64,000 nt of DNA from assembly GCF_014138285.1 (NCBI RefSeq), contig NZ_JACGXN010000001.1, forward strand, positions 1,601,314 to 1,665,313. The letters are read 5' to 3'. Source of the DNA: Phyllobacterium myrsinacearum. Its GTDB lineage: Bacteria > Pseudomonadota > Alphaproteobacteria > Rhizobiales > Rhizobiaceae. A program made the translations under genes and the position numbers. The notes under the pieces are model-generated. The model did not search any database, was not told where the DNA came from, and saw only the letters and a list, made by a program, of their open reading frames with translations. Below are positions 27,692 through 36,401 of this stretch, piece by piece (position 1 is the stretch's first letter; each line of letters opens with the position of its first letter).

Positions 27692-28074
27692 GCCGCCTTC
27701 TCCAGTGGTTCGAATTCGCCCTGATACTCGCACCCCTCGCCGCAACTGTCGCGATAGATGCCGATTTCGGCCAAAGCCGGAAGATCCGGAGCAATACGCC
27801 GCCATAGCCATATGGCGATGGTCTCCAGCGTCGGCAACTCCAGACCATCAATTTCATTGAGATACCGGTGATCAAGCGCATGACGCGCGCTTTTGATGGC
27901 GGCTTTGACAGCTCCAAGATCGGCAATCAGTCCGGTCTTGGGATCCGGTCTGCCCTGCAGGGTGACGCGAACGCGGAAACTGTGTCCGTGCAAGCGCTGG
28001 TTGACATGGCCATCGGGAAAAGAATGCGGCAGATGATGTGCCGCTTCAAACGTGAAGTCGGTAAAGATTCTCAT
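27688..28074 (-). CDS. queD: QueD/6-pyruvoyltetrahydropterin synthase-like protein with altered active site
   Basis: By position it makes 6-carboxy-tetrahydropterin from dihydroneopterin triphosphate. 128 residues show the zinc histidines in FEAAHHLP and LHGHSF, and [21 protein letters not shown]. At the catalytic cysteine position of the E. coli enzyme (GHKCGRLHGH) this protein has asparagine 25 ([10 protein letters not shown]), and the glutamate near the C-terminus appears as aspartate in [10 protein letters not shown]. Either this is a variant subgroup using another nucleophile or the reaction differs. GAGG lies ten bases before ATG 28074. It overlaps queF by four bases. Confidence 0.85.
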   Translation of the reverse strand: MRIFTDFTFEAAHHLPHSFPDGHVNQRLHGHSFRVRVTLQGRPDPKTGLIADLGAVKAAIKSARHALDHRYLNEIDGLELPTLETIAIWLWRRIAPDLPALAEIGIYRDSCGEGCEYQGEFEPLEKAA

Positions 28075-28122
28075 GGTATTCCTCTTCAGCACTGGCGCAT
28101 GAGGCGCCCGCCAAAATTGCCC

Positions 28123-28782
28123 TCAGGGCAAGCCAATCAATTTATGTGTCTGCGTGCTCAGCCGCCAAAGCGGATGGGCGAGGCAATAGGCCGCTGCAGA
28201 TGCCACATGCTTGGCGGTTTGCGCCGGATCACCGATGACGTCAAGAGGTTGCAAGTAGAAATGCTGAAATGAGAGCTGCTCGAAATGCGAGGGATGGGTC
28301 GCAGCTTCGGCCTGCGGAAAGACGAGCTTGAGCTCGTGGCCACTGGTCTGCACAAGCGTGGTATCGGCCTTGGGCGAGACGCATATCCAGTCAAGCCCGA
28401 CAGGGGCGGCGATGGTGCCATTGGTCTCGACACCGACTTCGAAGCCCCTGCTATGGAAGGCAGCGATCAGGACGGGATCGAGCTGCAACAGCGGCTCGCC
28501 GCCGGTGCAGATGACATAGGGCTTTCCGTTTGAACGACCGCCGCGCGGCCACGCTGCCGCAACCGCATCGGCCAGAGCGGCGGCGGTTTTGAATTTGCCG
28601 CCGCCGGGGCCGTTTATGCCGACAAAATCCGTATCGCAAAAGCGGCACTGCGCATCGGCACGGTCGCGTTCAAGTCCGGACCAGAGATTGCATCCGGCAA
28701 AGCGCAAGAACACAGCGGCACGGCCGGTGTGGTTGCCTTCGCCTTGAAGGGTCAGATAGATTTCTTTCACGGCGTAGGTCAT
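28123..28782 (-). CDS. queE: 7-carboxy-7-deazaguanine synthase (radical SAM)
   Basis: Radical SAM enzyme that contracts 6-carboxytetrahydropterin to 7-carboxy-7-deazaguanine. Instead of the classic CX3CX2C, the iron-sulphur cysteines are C31, C46 and C49 (CX14CX2C), a spacing known from the Burkholderia-type QueE. Further evidence: [15 protein letters not shown] at the start, [13 protein letters not shown] and GVETNGTI. Length from ATG 28782 is 219 residues; the frame opens at 28809, but 28782 overlaps the queC stop as ATGA and fits homologues. queD follows after 48 bases. Confidence 0.95.
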   Translation of the reverse strand: MTYAVKEIYLTLQGEGNHTGRAAVFLRFAGCNLWSGLERDRADAQCRFCDTDFVGINGPGGGKFKTAAALADAVAAAWPRGGRSNGKPYVICTGGEPLLQLDPVLIAAFHSRGFEVGVETNGTIAAPVGLDWICVSPKADTTLVQTSGHELKLVFPQAEAATHPSHFEQLSFQHFYLQPLDVIGDPAQTAKHVASAAAYCLAHPLWRLSTQTHKLIGLP

Positions 28783-29489
28783 GCGGCTTCTGCCTTGAAC
28801 TTTTGCCATCCGCCAGAGCGCAATTCACAGGCGGGACATGTGCCGCAGCCATAGCCCCAGGCATGGCGGGCCGAACGATCGCCGAGATAGCAGGTGTGGG
28901 TATTTTCAACGATCATGTCGAGCAACGGATCACCGCCTATATTCTGGGCCAAGGCGAATGTTTCCGCCTTATCAAGCCACATCAATGGGGTTTCGATGGT
29001 GATGCGGCGATCAAGACCCAATGATAATGCGACCTGTTGGGCTTTCAGGGTGTCGTCGCGGCAATCGGGATAACCAGAATAATCGGTTTCGCACATGCCT
29101 CCAACGATGACGCGCAGGCCGCGCCGATAGGCGAGGGCGGCGGCCAGGGTGAAAAACAGCAGGTTACGGCCCGGAACAAATGTATTGGGCAGGCCGTTCT
29201 CTGCCATCTCGATGGCAATGTCGTCGGTCATCCCAGTGGCGCCGAGCTGGCCGATCACGCCGGCATCAAGCCGGTGATCGTCGCCAAGGCGTTCCACCCA
29301 TTGCGGAAACTGGCGGATGAGGCTGGTGCGGAAATCATTGCGCACGTCAAGCTCCACCCGATGGCGCTGGCCATAGTCAAAGCCGACCGTTTCGACCCGG
29401 TCAAAACGCGAAAGCGCCCAAGCAAGGCAGGTGGCAGAATCCTGCCCGCCAGAAAACAGGACGAGCGCACCGTCGGAATTGCGAGCCAT
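28779..29489 (-). CDS. queC: 7-cyano-7-deazaguanine synthase QueC
   Basis: ATP- and ammonia-dependent enzyme that turns 7-carboxy-7-deazaguanine into preQ0. Seen: the PP-loop [48 protein letters not shown], and the C-terminal zinc cysteines in [16 protein letters not shown] and GTCPACELR. Length is 236 residues. It is first in the operon queC-queE-queD-queF. I see no preQ1 riboswitch in the 76 bases upstream: neither the A-rich tail nor the C-rich loop of known classes is present. Confidence 0.96.
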   Translation of the reverse strand: MARNSDGALVLFSGGQDSATCLAWALSRFDRVETVGFDYGQRHRVELDVRNDFRTSLIRQFPQWVERLGDDHRLDAGVIGQLGATGMTDDIAIEMAENGLPNTFVPGRNLLFFTLAAALAYRRGLRVIVGGMCETDYSGYPDCRDDTLKAQQVALSLGLDRRITIETPLMWLDKAETFALAQNIGGDPLLDMIVENTHTCYLGDRSARHAWGYGCGTCPACELRSGGWQKFKAEAA

Positions 29490-29565
29490 GGAATAACCTC
29501 TTCAATGAAGCGGCCCCCATACAGGGCGCGGCCCGGCGAGGCAAATCAAATATGGGAGGAGAGGT

Positions 29566-29970
29566 CTATTGGCAGCCCGGAATGCCGAGAATCGGTATTT
29601 CACCACGGTCAATGCCATACATATAGCCGCGACCGCGCACGACAATCGGGGCATCGCAGCCTGTATTGGGTGCAGGAATAACGCCGATGACATAGGGATC
29701 AGCGGGTGGAGAGATGATGGCCGGTCCCTTGGCCCGCTTGTAAACGCGGACCTGTTTGCGGAGCTCGCGTCCGAGCGTGTCGGACTTGACGGCGGCGGCA
29801 CCGACAAAGATCATCTTCGGACCATCAGGGTCCTGCACGATCACATTGCCATACTCATCACCGTAGGCATCACGAACATTGACATCGTAGGCGGCAGCGC
29901 TTTGTGTGACTATGAAAATTGTCAGGCCAGACAACAAAAGCGTGACCGTGTGTTTGCGGAAAGCGAACAT
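29566..29970 (-). CDS. secreted protein of unknown function
   Basis: 134 residues with a signal peptide (about residues 1-25, TQSAAAYDVNV) and a mature part containing DAYGDEYGNVIVQDPDG, RVYKRAKGPAIISPPADPYV and APNTGCDAPIVVRGRGYMYG, ending IPGC. Two cysteines, perhaps a disulphide. I do not recognise the family. AAGGAG seven bases before ATG 29970 decides the start against the TTG six bases upstream. A 10-bp inverted repeat containing a CtrA-type box lies 36 bases before the start. Confidence 0.72.
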   Translation of the reverse strand: MFAFRKHTVTLLLSGLTIFIVTQSAAAYDVNVRDAYGDEYGNVIVQDPDGPKMIFVGAAAVKSDTLGRELRKQVRVYKRAKGPAIISPPADPYVIGVIPAPNTGCDAPIVVRGRGYMYGIDRGEIPILGIPGCQ

Positions 29971-30005
29971 GGACAAGCTCCTTTGTTAAACTGGCTGCGA
30001 CAGTG

Positions 30006-30032
30006 CAAGCATTAACCTATTATTAATGCTTG
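30006..30032. promoter_or_regulatory. inverted repeat containing TTAA-N7-TTAA (CtrA-type box)
   Basis: CAAGCATTAA (30006-30015) and TTAATGCTTG (30023-30032) are perfect 10-bp inverted arms around seven bases. The inner TTAA-N7-TTAA matches the CtrA consensus of alphaproteobacteria. It lies in the divergent region between the secreted protein gene and the GNAT gene. A hairpin role is also possible. A GANTC methylation site lies at 30053-30057. Confidence 0.4.
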
Positions 30033-30163
30033 TCATCCGCCAAAACGCTTTTGAATCGATTTTTGCCTGGTAGTGGCGGTTGACGGGCGCGGCACAATCA
30101 ACCAATCCTCAGCAGATGCAGGCCAGCCGGAAGTGCTGCCGGAGTGAAAGGGATGATGCGACC

Positions 30164-30637
30164 ATGACGACAAAGACCGCAGACGAACACGCCGTCGACA
30201 TTTCTCTGCTGCATCTCAACGATGCACACGAGTTTGCACCCTTACTCGCAAGCTATGCGCAGGCGCTGAAGCGGGGCGCACCGCGCCGTCCGGATGACTA
30301 TTATGCGGAAAATCTTCTGCGTGATCGTGCGGCTGAAATCGCCGGTGCCCGGCTCGACGGCAATCTCGTCGGCTTTGTCATTTTCTACGATCTGCCCGAG
30401 CCTGTATCCGGAATGCGTGCCGGACAGGTCGACCATATTTATGTGCATCACGATCATCGTGGTAAAGGCATAGCCAAGGCACTAATCGACGTTCTGGCAG
30501 ACAAGGCGGAAGAGCGGGGCTGGACAAAACTGTCTCTTAACGCGCCACGCCTGCCGGAAGATGGGCGCAAACTGTACGAGCAGATCGCAGCCACTGCCGA
30601 CTGGACGAGTTTCATTATCCGTTTTGGCAACCAGTAA
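30164..30637 (+). CDS. GNAT-family N-acetyltransferase
   Basis: Predicted acetyl-CoA-dependent acetyltransferase, 157 residues. Seen: VGFVIFYDLPEP strand region, QVDHIYVHHDHRGKGIAKALI with the acetyl-CoA loop DHRGKGIA, and a C-terminal LSLNAPRLPEDGRKLYEQIA. The open frame begins at 30080, but no start there has a ribosome-binding site; ATG 30164 lies after GAAAGGGATGA. Single gene between the divergent secreted-protein gene and the sdh operon. The substrate is unknown. Confidence 0.82.
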   Translation: MTTKTADEHAVDISLLHLNDAHEFAPLLASYAQALKRGAPRRPDDYYAENLLRDRAAEIAGARLDGNLVGFVIFYDLPEPVSGMRAGQVDHIYVHHDHRGKGIAKALIDVLADKAEERGWTKLSLNAPRLPEDGRKLYEQIAATADWTSFIIRFGNQ

Positions 30638-30806
30638 AACCGCCTGGGCCCTATCCGGATAACGCAACGAGCATCCTGGGAGCGACTCGCGATGTTCCGT
30701 TCGCGTTTGCACAATCAAGCGTCTCAACCGGCCCAAAAGGCTTAAATAGGACAGACTCACTCACATATTTTTGATCACCAAGAAAGCGCGATCAGAGGGT
30801 TTTTTC

Positions 30807-30839
30807 AGTCGTTTCACAGGGTTTAAACGATTGAATTTT
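30807..30839. promoter_or_regulatory. inverted repeat upstream of sdhC, shared with mdh
   Basis: CAGTCGTTT (30807-30815) and AAACGATTG (30826-30834) form 9-bp arms with one mismatch. The stretch TAAACGATTGAATTT (30825-30839) is identical to 5054-5068 upstream of mdh. It lies in the 380-base gap 30638-31017 before sdhC, about 180 bases from the ATG. The rest of the gap shows a T-run after GATCAGAGGG and no gene. Candidate operator for a shared TCA-cycle regulator. Confidence 0.45.
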
Positions 30840-31017
30840 CTACCAAAACCTTATCCTCTTGCTATTGGTGCCAATTCGCCGCATGAGGGGGGTGAATGGG
30901 CCTTTGACGCAGTGCAAAAACGGGACTAAAACCCTTCTAAATTTGCCTCTATCCAGCCTTTCGGCCCTGCCCGTCAATCAAGGTTCAAATGGCGCGGCGC
31001 TTATCACTGGGGACGCT

Positions 31018-31416
31018 ATGAGCAAGACTAACCTTCATGCCAATCGGCCACTGTCGCCGCATCTGTCAATCTACAAACTCATTCCCACTATGGTCATGTC
31101 CATCGTTCACCGCATCACCGGCGGCGCGCTGTATTTCGGCACGCTGCTTGTTGCCTGGTGGCTGATCGCAACGGCGACAAGCGAGACGCAGTTCAATCTC
31201 GTCAGCTGGGTATTCAGTTCATGGATCGGTTTGCTGGTTCTGCTCGGTTACACCTGGGCACTCATCCATCATATGATCGGTGGCATCCGTCATCTGATCT
31301 GGGATACCGGCCGTGGCCTTGAAAAGCATACGACGACGAAGATGGCCATCGCGTCACTCATTCTCTCCATAGCGTTGACGATCCTGATCTGGATCGCAGC
31401 GTTCACGATTTTGTAA
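31018..31416 (+). CDS. sdhC: succinate dehydrogenase cytochrome b556 subunit
   Basis: Membrane anchor of complex II that, with SdhD, binds haem b and ubiquinone. 132 residues with three transmembrane helices. Seen: [12 protein letters not shown] at the N-terminus, the SdhC signature [14 protein letters not shown], and the haem-ligand region [16 protein letters not shown]. The open frame reaches 30859, but that extension is not SdhC-like, and ATG 31018 begins the family-typical [15 protein letters not shown]. sdhD follows 13 bases after the stop. Confidence 0.95.
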   Translation: MSKTNLHANRPLSPHLSIYKLIPTMVMSIVHRITGGALYFGTLLVAWWLIATATSETQFNLVSWVFSSWIGLLVLLGYTWALIHHMIGGIRHLIWDTGRGLEKHTTTKMAIASLILSIALTILIWIAAFTIL

Positions 31417-31429
31417 AGGAGGCGGGACA

Positions 31430-31813
31430 ATGAGCGAAATGCGCACACCGCTTAAGAAGGTTCGCGGACTGGGTTCTGCGCACGAAGGTACGGAGCATTT
31501 CTGGCGTCAGCGGTTGACCGCCGTCGCCAACGTACCGCTGATGCTGTTTTTCATTGGTCTGATCATTTATCTGCATCGTGCAGGCTATGTGGAAACAAGG
31601 GCCGCTCTTTCGCACCCGCTGACTGCGCTGGTATTGCTGATGGTGATCATATCAGGTCTCTATCACATGCGCCTTGGCATGCAGGTCATCATTGAAGACT
31701 ACGTAACCAGCGAAGGCAAGAAACTCGCCTGTCTGATGCTCAATACGTTTTTCACCCTTGTGGTGGGTATTGCCTGCGTCTTTGCGATCATCAAGCTGAG
31801 CTTCGGAGGCTAA
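31430..31813 (+). CDS. sdhD: succinate dehydrogenase membrane anchor subunit
   Basis: Second haem-b and quinone-site anchor of complex II, 127 residues, three helices. Seen: [20 protein letters not shown] start ([20 protein letters not shown]), and the haem and quinone segment [16 protein letters not shown] with its histidine and the Asp-Tyr pair. GGAGG lies before the ATG. The sdhA TTG follows two bases after its stop, with CGGAGG lying inside the last SdhD codons. Confidence 0.94.
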   Translation: MSEMRTPLKKVRGLGSAHEGTEHFWRQRLTAVANVPLMLFFIGLIIYLHRAGYVETRAALSHPLTALVLLMVIISGLYHMRLGMQVIIEDYVTSEGKKLACLMLNTFFTLVVGIACVFAIIKLSFGG

Positions 31814-31815
31814 TC

Positions 31816-33663
31816 TTGGCAACTACAGACAAGAACGGGACCGCCGGCAAGAACGGTAAGGCCTATACATTCGTTGATCACAAATTTGATGTGGTCGTGG
31901 TTGGTGCCGGTGGTGCCGGTCTGCGCGCTACGCTTGGCATGGCCGAGCAGGGTTTGAAGACGGCCTGCATTACCAAGGTGTTCCCGACCCGCTCGCACAC
32001 CGTTGCGGCACAGGGCGGTATCGCTGCATCTCTGAGCAATATGGGCGCTGATTCCTGGCAGTGGCACATGTACGATACCGTCAAAGGATCGGACTGGCTC
32101 GGCGATACGGATGCCATGGAATATCTGGCACGCGAAGCGCCGGCTGCTGTCTACGAACTGGAGCATTACGGCGTGCCTTTCTCGCGCACGGAAGAGGGCA
32201 AGATCTATCAGCGCCCCTTCGGCGGCCACATGATGAACTATGGCGATGGTCCGCCCGTCCAGCGCACATGTGCTGCAGCCGATCGCACAGGTCATGCCAT
32301 CCTGCACACGCTTTATGGCCAGAGCCTGCGTCACAATGCGCAGTTCTTCATCGAATATTTTGCGCTGGATCTGATTCAGGATGCGGATGGCACGATAACA
32401 GGCGTTGTCGCCTGGAACCTCGATGACGGCACGATACATCGCTTTGCCGCCAAAATGGTTGTTCTGGCAACGGGTGGTTACGGTCGGTCTTACTTCTCGG
32501 CAACATCCGCTCATACCTGCACCGGTGACGGTGGTGGTATGGTGGCGCGCGCCGGTCTTCCCCTGCAGGATATGGAATTCGTTCAGTTTCATCCGACCGG
32601 CATTTACGGCGCAGGCTGCCTGATCACTGAAGGTGCGCGCGGCGAGGGCGGCTATCTCGTCAATTCCGAGGGCGAGCGCTTCATGGAGCGCTATGCACCG
32701 TCGGCCAAGGATCTGGCATCGCGCGACGTGGTTTCGCGCTGCATGACCCTGGAAATCCGCGAAGGGCGCGGCGTGGGCAAGGACAAGGATCACATCTTCC
32801 TGCATCTTGACCATCTCGACCCAGCTGTTCTGCATGAACGTCTGCCCGGCATTTCCGAATCAGCGAAGATTTTTGCCGGTGTTGATCTGACCAAGGAACC
32901 CATCCCGGTTCTGCCGACGGTTCACTACAACATGGGTGGCATTCCGACCAATTATTGGGGTGAAGCGCTCAATCCGACCAAGGATGATCCAGACCGCATC
33001 CAGCCGGGCCTGATGGCTGTCGGCGAGGCGGGCTGCGCGTCGGTGCACGGGGCCAACCGTCTGGGCTCGAATTCGCTAATCGATCTCGTGGTCTTTGGCC
33101 GTGCGGCCGCCATCCGCGCCGGTCAGGTTATCGACCGCAATGCCAAGATCCCTGCCATCAACGAGGCTTCGGTCGAGAAAATCATGGAGCGTTTCGACCG
33201 TCTGCGTCATGCCAATGGCAGTACACCGACAGCTGTCCTGCGGGAAAAGATGCAGAAGACAATGCAGGAAGATGCTGCGGTATTCCGTACATCGGAATCG
33301 CTGAAGTCGGGCGTTGAACGCATGGAGAAAATCTGGAGCGAACTCCCGGATATCAAGGTGACTGACCGCTCGATGATCTGGAATTCCGATCTGGTGGAAA
33401 CATTGGAACTGGAAAATCTGATGGCCAATGCGCTGACGACGGTCGTCGCCGCTGAAGCGCGCAAGGAAAGCCGCGGCGCTCATGCGCACGAGGATTTCCC
33501 CAAGCGCGATGACGTCAATTGGCGCAAGCACAGCCTTGCCTGGCTCTCCCCCGAAGGGGAGGTCAAGCTTGACTATCGTCCCGTTCATCTTGACCCGCTG
33601 GTCAAGGAAGAGGACGGCGGCATCAGCCTTGCCAAGATCGCGCCAAAAGCGCGTGTGTACTAA
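31816..33663 (+). CDS. sdhA: succinate dehydrogenase flavoprotein subunit
   Basis: Covalent-FAD subunit that oxidises succinate. Seen: the FAD-binding [24 protein letters not shown] block, the flavin-linked histidine in [28 protein letters not shown], the catalytic arginine in the [13 protein letters not shown] region, and [20 protein letters not shown]. Length is 615 residues. The start appears to be TTG at 31816, six bases after CGGAGG; no suitable ATG lies before the FAD motif. sdhB starts 14 bases after the stop. Confidence 0.97.
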   Translation: MATTDKNGTAGKNGKAYTFVDHKFDVVVVGAGGAGLRATLGMAEQGLKTACITKVFPTRSHTVAAQGGIAASLSNMGADSWQWHMYDTVKGSDWLGDTDAMEYLAREAPAAVYELEHYGVPFSRTEEGKIYQRPFGGHMMNYGDGPPVQRTCAAADRTGHAILHTLYGQSLRHNAQFFIEYFALDLIQDADGTITGVVAWNLDDGTIHRFAAKMVVLATGGYGRSYFSATSAHTCTGDGGGMVARAGLPLQDMEFVQFHPTGIYGAGCLITEGARGEGGYLVNSEGERFMERYAPSAKDLASRDVVSRCMTLEIREGRGVGKDKDHIFLHLDHLDPAVLHERLPGISESAKIFAGVDLTKEPIPVLPTVHYNMGGIPTNYWGEALNPTKDDPDRIQPGLMAVGEAGCASVHGANRLGSNSLIDLVVFGRAAAIRAGQVIDRNAKIPAINEASVEKIMERFDRLRHANGSTPTAVLREKMQKTMQEDAAVFRTSESLKSGVERMEKIWSELPDIKVTDRSMIWNSDLVETLELENLMANALTTVVAAEARKESRGAHAHEDFPKRDDVNWRKHSLAWLSPEGEVKLDYRPVHLDPLVKEEDGGISLAKIAPKARVY

Positions 33664-33677
33664 GGGATCAGAGCATT

Positions 33678-34457
33678 ATGGTTGAACTTGCACTTCCCAA
33701 GAATTCGAAGATGCGTCCCGGCAAGACATGGGACCGCCCGCAGGGCGCCAACAATCTTCGCGAGTACCGCATTTATCGCTGGTCACCGGATGATGGCGAA
33801 AATCCGCGGATCGATACCTATTATGTCGACCTCGACGATTGCGGACCGATGGTTCTCGATGGCCTGTTGTGGATCAAGAACAAGATCGATCCGACGTTGA
33901 CCCTGCGCCGCTCCTGCCGTGAAGGCATCTGCGGTTCCTGTGCGATGAACATCGATGGAACGAACACGCTCGCCTGCACCAAGGGCATGGACGAAATCAA
34001 GGGTGCGGTTAAAATCTATCCCTTGCCGCATCTTCCCGTGGTCAAGGATCTCGTGCCCGATCTGTCGAATTTCTATGCCCAGCATCGTTCGATCGAGCCC
34101 TGGCTCAAGACGGTTTCGCCGGAGCCGGCAAAGGAATGGCTGCAGAGCCACGATGATCGTGCCAAGCTCGACGGGTTGTACGAGTGTATCCTGTGCGCCT
34201 GCTGTTCGACGTCCTGCCCAAGCTATTGGTGGAACGGCGATCGTTATCTCGGACCGGCTGTTCTGCTGCAGGCCTATCGCTGGCTGATCGACAGCCGCGA
34301 CGAGGCAACGGGCGAGCGTCTTGATAATCTGGAAGACCCGTTCCGGCTCTATCGCTGCCATACCATCATGAACTGCGCGCAGACCTGCCCGAAGGGGCTG
34401 AATCCCGCCAAGGCAATCGCCGAAATCAAGAAGATGATGGTCGAACGCCGGATCTAG
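33678..34457 (+). CDS. sdhB: succinate dehydrogenase iron-sulphur subunit
   Basis: Carries electrons from FAD to ubiquinone through three clusters. Seen in order: the [2Fe-2S] cysteines in [15 protein letters not shown] and TLACTKGM, the [4Fe-4S] cysteines in [16 protein letters not shown], and the third set in [17 protein letters not shown]. Length is 259 residues. It ends the sdhCDAB operon, closed by an intrinsic terminator 26 bases after the stop. Confidence 0.97.
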   Translation: MVELALPKNSKMRPGKTWDRPQGANNLREYRIYRWSPDDGENPRIDTYYVDLDDCGPMVLDGLLWIKNKIDPTLTLRRSCREGICGSCAMNIDGTNTLACTKGMDEIKGAVKIYPLPHLPVVKDLVPDLSNFYAQHRSIEPWLKTVSPEPAKEWLQSHDDRAKLDGLYECILCACCSTSCPSYWWNGDRYLGPAVLLQAYRWLIDSRDEATGERLDNLEDPFRLYRCHTIMNCAQTCPKGLNPAKAIAEIKKMMVERRI

Positions 34458-34483
34458 GTATTGATCACAATGATGGCTGAATA

Positions 34484-34510
34484 AAAACGGGCGCTTAAAG
34501 CGCCCGTTTT
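34484..34510. terminator. bidirectional terminator between sdhB and osmC-like gene
   Basis: AAAACGGGCGCT pairs with AGCGCCCGTTTT (12 bp) around TAA, with a T-rich end on each strand. Serves sdhB (plus) and the OsmC gene (minus). Confidence 0.9.
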
Positions 34511-34532
34511 GTTTGACATGCGGAACGCCCGA

Positions 34533-34970
34533 TCACGCCAGCTTTGCATCCAGCGTTACCTGAATGGCGCCGAGTGCCTTGGAAAGCGGGCAGGAGGCTT
34601 TTGCTTGCTCCGCGAGTTTGGCAAAGGTGTCGGCATCAATACCGGGTACATTACCGACCAGAGTAATAGCGCTTTTGGTGATTTCAAAGCCACCGCCGGC
34701 CGCTGGGTTGATGCTTACCGCTGCCTTGGCGTCCAGTTTTTCAGCTGGCGTGCCATTTTCTGCCAGAAAATGCGAAAGCTGCATGGCAAAACAACCGGCA
34801 TGGGCCGCCGCTAAAAGCTCTTCCGGATTGGTTCCGGACGTGCCGCTTGCATCCTCGAAACGAGCCTTGAAGTTATAGGGGAGGCCCTTGAGTGCGCCGC
34901 TTTGCGTATCAAGAGTTCCGGTACCGTCTTTCAAGGCGCCTTTCCAGATTGCCGTCGCTTGTCTGTCCAT
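34533..34970 (-). CDS. osmC: OsmC-type organic hydroperoxide reductase
   Basis: Thiol peroxidase of the OsmC subgroup, 145 residues. Seen: ATAIWKGALKDGTGTLDTQSG at the N-terminus, GTNPEELLAAAHAGCFAMQL with the first cysteine near residue 60, and AKASCPLSKALG with the second near residue 127, the standard pair. Gene stands alone on the minus strand, facing sdhB through a shared terminator. A second OsmC-fold gene lies at 26779-27204 and is clearly different in sequence. Confidence 0.93.
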   Translation of the reverse strand: MDRQATAIWKGALKDGTGTLDTQSGALKGLPYNFKARFEDASGTSGTNPEELLAAAHAGCFAMQLSHFLAENGTPAEKLDAKAAVSINPAAGGGFEITKSAITLVGNVPGIDADTFAKLAEQAKASCPLSKALGAIQVTLDAKLA

Positions 34971-35168
34971 TATTGACTCTCCCTTGGTTGATTCATTCGG
35001 GTTATTGCTGCCCTATTGGTAACGCAAGAACATTACAGCAGTTCCTTGGCATCGACAGGATGTTGGAACTTGCCAGATTTTACAAGTTTCGGCAGCATTG
35101 GGATCTTTCCATAGGCGGTCTTTTCATCAATCAATTCACCGGGCAATACGGTGATCGTGATCAATAAA

Positions 35169-35327
35169 ATGTCACCTTTGCAGCGTCAGCACCTCAACGA
35201 GGTGGAAAAGCAGGATTTGATTGCTATGCTAGACACGGCCGCTGCCGCAGTTCAGACCTCCCCTCACTACGGCCAGCGTGTCCGAAAGCTGAAGCAGAAG
35301 CTCGGCCTCGAAATCGAACGCTCTTGA
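35169..35327 (+). CDS. small unknown protein of 52 residues
   Basis: An intact short frame of 53 codons reading MSPLQRQHLNEVEKQDLIAM..., ending KQKLGLEIERS. It looks like two amphipathic helices (a polar acidic one, then a basic RVRKLKQKLGLE), without membrane segment or cysteine. Codon use resembles its neighbours. In-frame GTG codons at 35151 and 35157 are alternative starts, and no strong ribosome-binding site is visible. It ends 21 bases before the aldo/keto reductase gene and may be co-transcribed with it. Confidence 0.55.
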   Translation: MSPLQRQHLNEVEKQDLIAMLDTAAAAVQTSPHYGQRVRKLKQKLGLEIERS

Positions 35328-35348
35328 ATTCAAAACAGGAAAATCCCC

Positions 35349-36386
35349 GTGAAATTGAAAAAGCTTGGCCGGACGGATATTGACGTCACGGAAATTTGCC
35401 TCGGCACCATGACCTGGGGCGTACAGAACACCGAAGCGGATGCGCATGCGCAAATCGACTATGCGCTCGAATCCGGAATAAACTTCATGGATACGGCGGA
35501 GATCTATGCGGTCCCGCCAACGGCCGAGACCTATGGCAAGACCGAGACATATATCGGCAACTGGTTCAAGAAGACCGGCAAGCGTGACCAGTTTGTGCTG
35601 GCAACAAAAATTGCGGGTGGTGGACGCAACAGCTGGATCCGCGGCGGCAGCCTCATGAGCAAGGCCACGATCGCCGAAGCGGTGGATGGCAGCCTGAAAC
35701 GTCTACAGACTGATTATATCGATCTTTATCAGGTACACTGGCCGGTTCGGGGACATTATCATTTCGGCAGTGGCTGGGAATATGCGCCGCATCACCAGAA
35801 CAGGGCTGAGGTAGGGCCACAAATCGAGGAAGCTCTCGCTGGCCTGGATGAAATGGTGAAGGCGGGCAAGATCCGTCATATTGGCCTTTCCAACGAAACC
35901 GCCTGGGGCATTGCCCAATGGCTGAAACTTGCCGAACGCCAGGATCAGCCGCGCGTTGTTTCAGTTCAGAATGAGTACAGCCTGTTGCAGCGGGCATTCG
36001 ACCTCGATCTGGCGGAACTCAGCCACCACGAAGATGTCGGGCTTCTTGCTTACTCATCCCTGGCTTCGGGCGTTCTGACTGGCAAATATCTCGATGGAAA
36101 GGTGCCAGCAGGCACGCGGGGCTCGCTGCAGGCGCTTTGGCGGAACAATGAGCACGCCGATCCGGCTGTTCGGGCCTATCTTGAACTTGCCCGCAAACAC
36201 AGTCTTGATGTTGCACAACTGTCGATTGCCTTTGCACTGAGCAGGCCGTTTGTCACATCAGTCATCATCGGCGCGACATCAATGGAACAGCTGAAGATCG
36301 ATATTGGCGCTGCCGATGTCACGCTGACCCCGGAAATCCTCGCGGAAATCCAGGCCATTTATCGAGCCTATCCCCGCCCGCTGTAA
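35349..36386 (+). CDS. aldo/keto reductase (Tas/YgdS subgroup)
   Basis: NADPH-dependent carbonyl reductase, 345 residues, TIM barrel. Seen: the first signature GINFMDTAEIYAVPPTAETY with the catalytic Asp and Tyr, the catalytic lysine in VLATKIAGGG, the histidine in LYQVHWPVRG, and the cofactor-binding VIIGATSMEQLKIDI. The insert after HWPVRG (HYHFGSGWEY) is typical of the Tas subgroup. The natural substrate is unknown. Convergent with the ubiquinone hydroxylase, 15 bases apart. Confidence 0.92.
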   Translation: MKLKKLGRTDIDVTEICLGTMTWGVQNTEADAHAQIDYALESGINFMDTAEIYAVPPTAETYGKTETYIGNWFKKTGKRDQFVLATKIAGGGRNSWIRGGSLMSKATIAEAVDGSLKRLQTDYIDLYQVHWPVRGHYHFGSGWEYAPHHQNRAEVGPQIEEALAGLDEMVKAGKIRHIGLSNETAWGIAQWLKLAERQDQPRVVSVQNEYSLLQRAFDLDLAELSHHEDVGLLAYSSLASGVLTGKYLDGKVPAGTRGSLQALWRNNEHADPAVRAYLELARKHSLDVAQLSIAFALSRPFVTSVIIGATSMEQLKIDIGAADVTLTPEILAEIQAIYRAYPRPL

Positions 36387-36401
36387 GGGCGGAAAACCGC
36401 T

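Noticed and set aside
29490-29565. A preQ1 riboswitch upstream of queC
   Set aside because: I looked for the known C-rich loop and A-rich tail in the 76-base spacer and did not find them.
30859-31017. A 53-codon N-terminal extension of SdhC
   Set aside because: The extension is not SdhC-like. The family N-terminus begins at ATG 31018.
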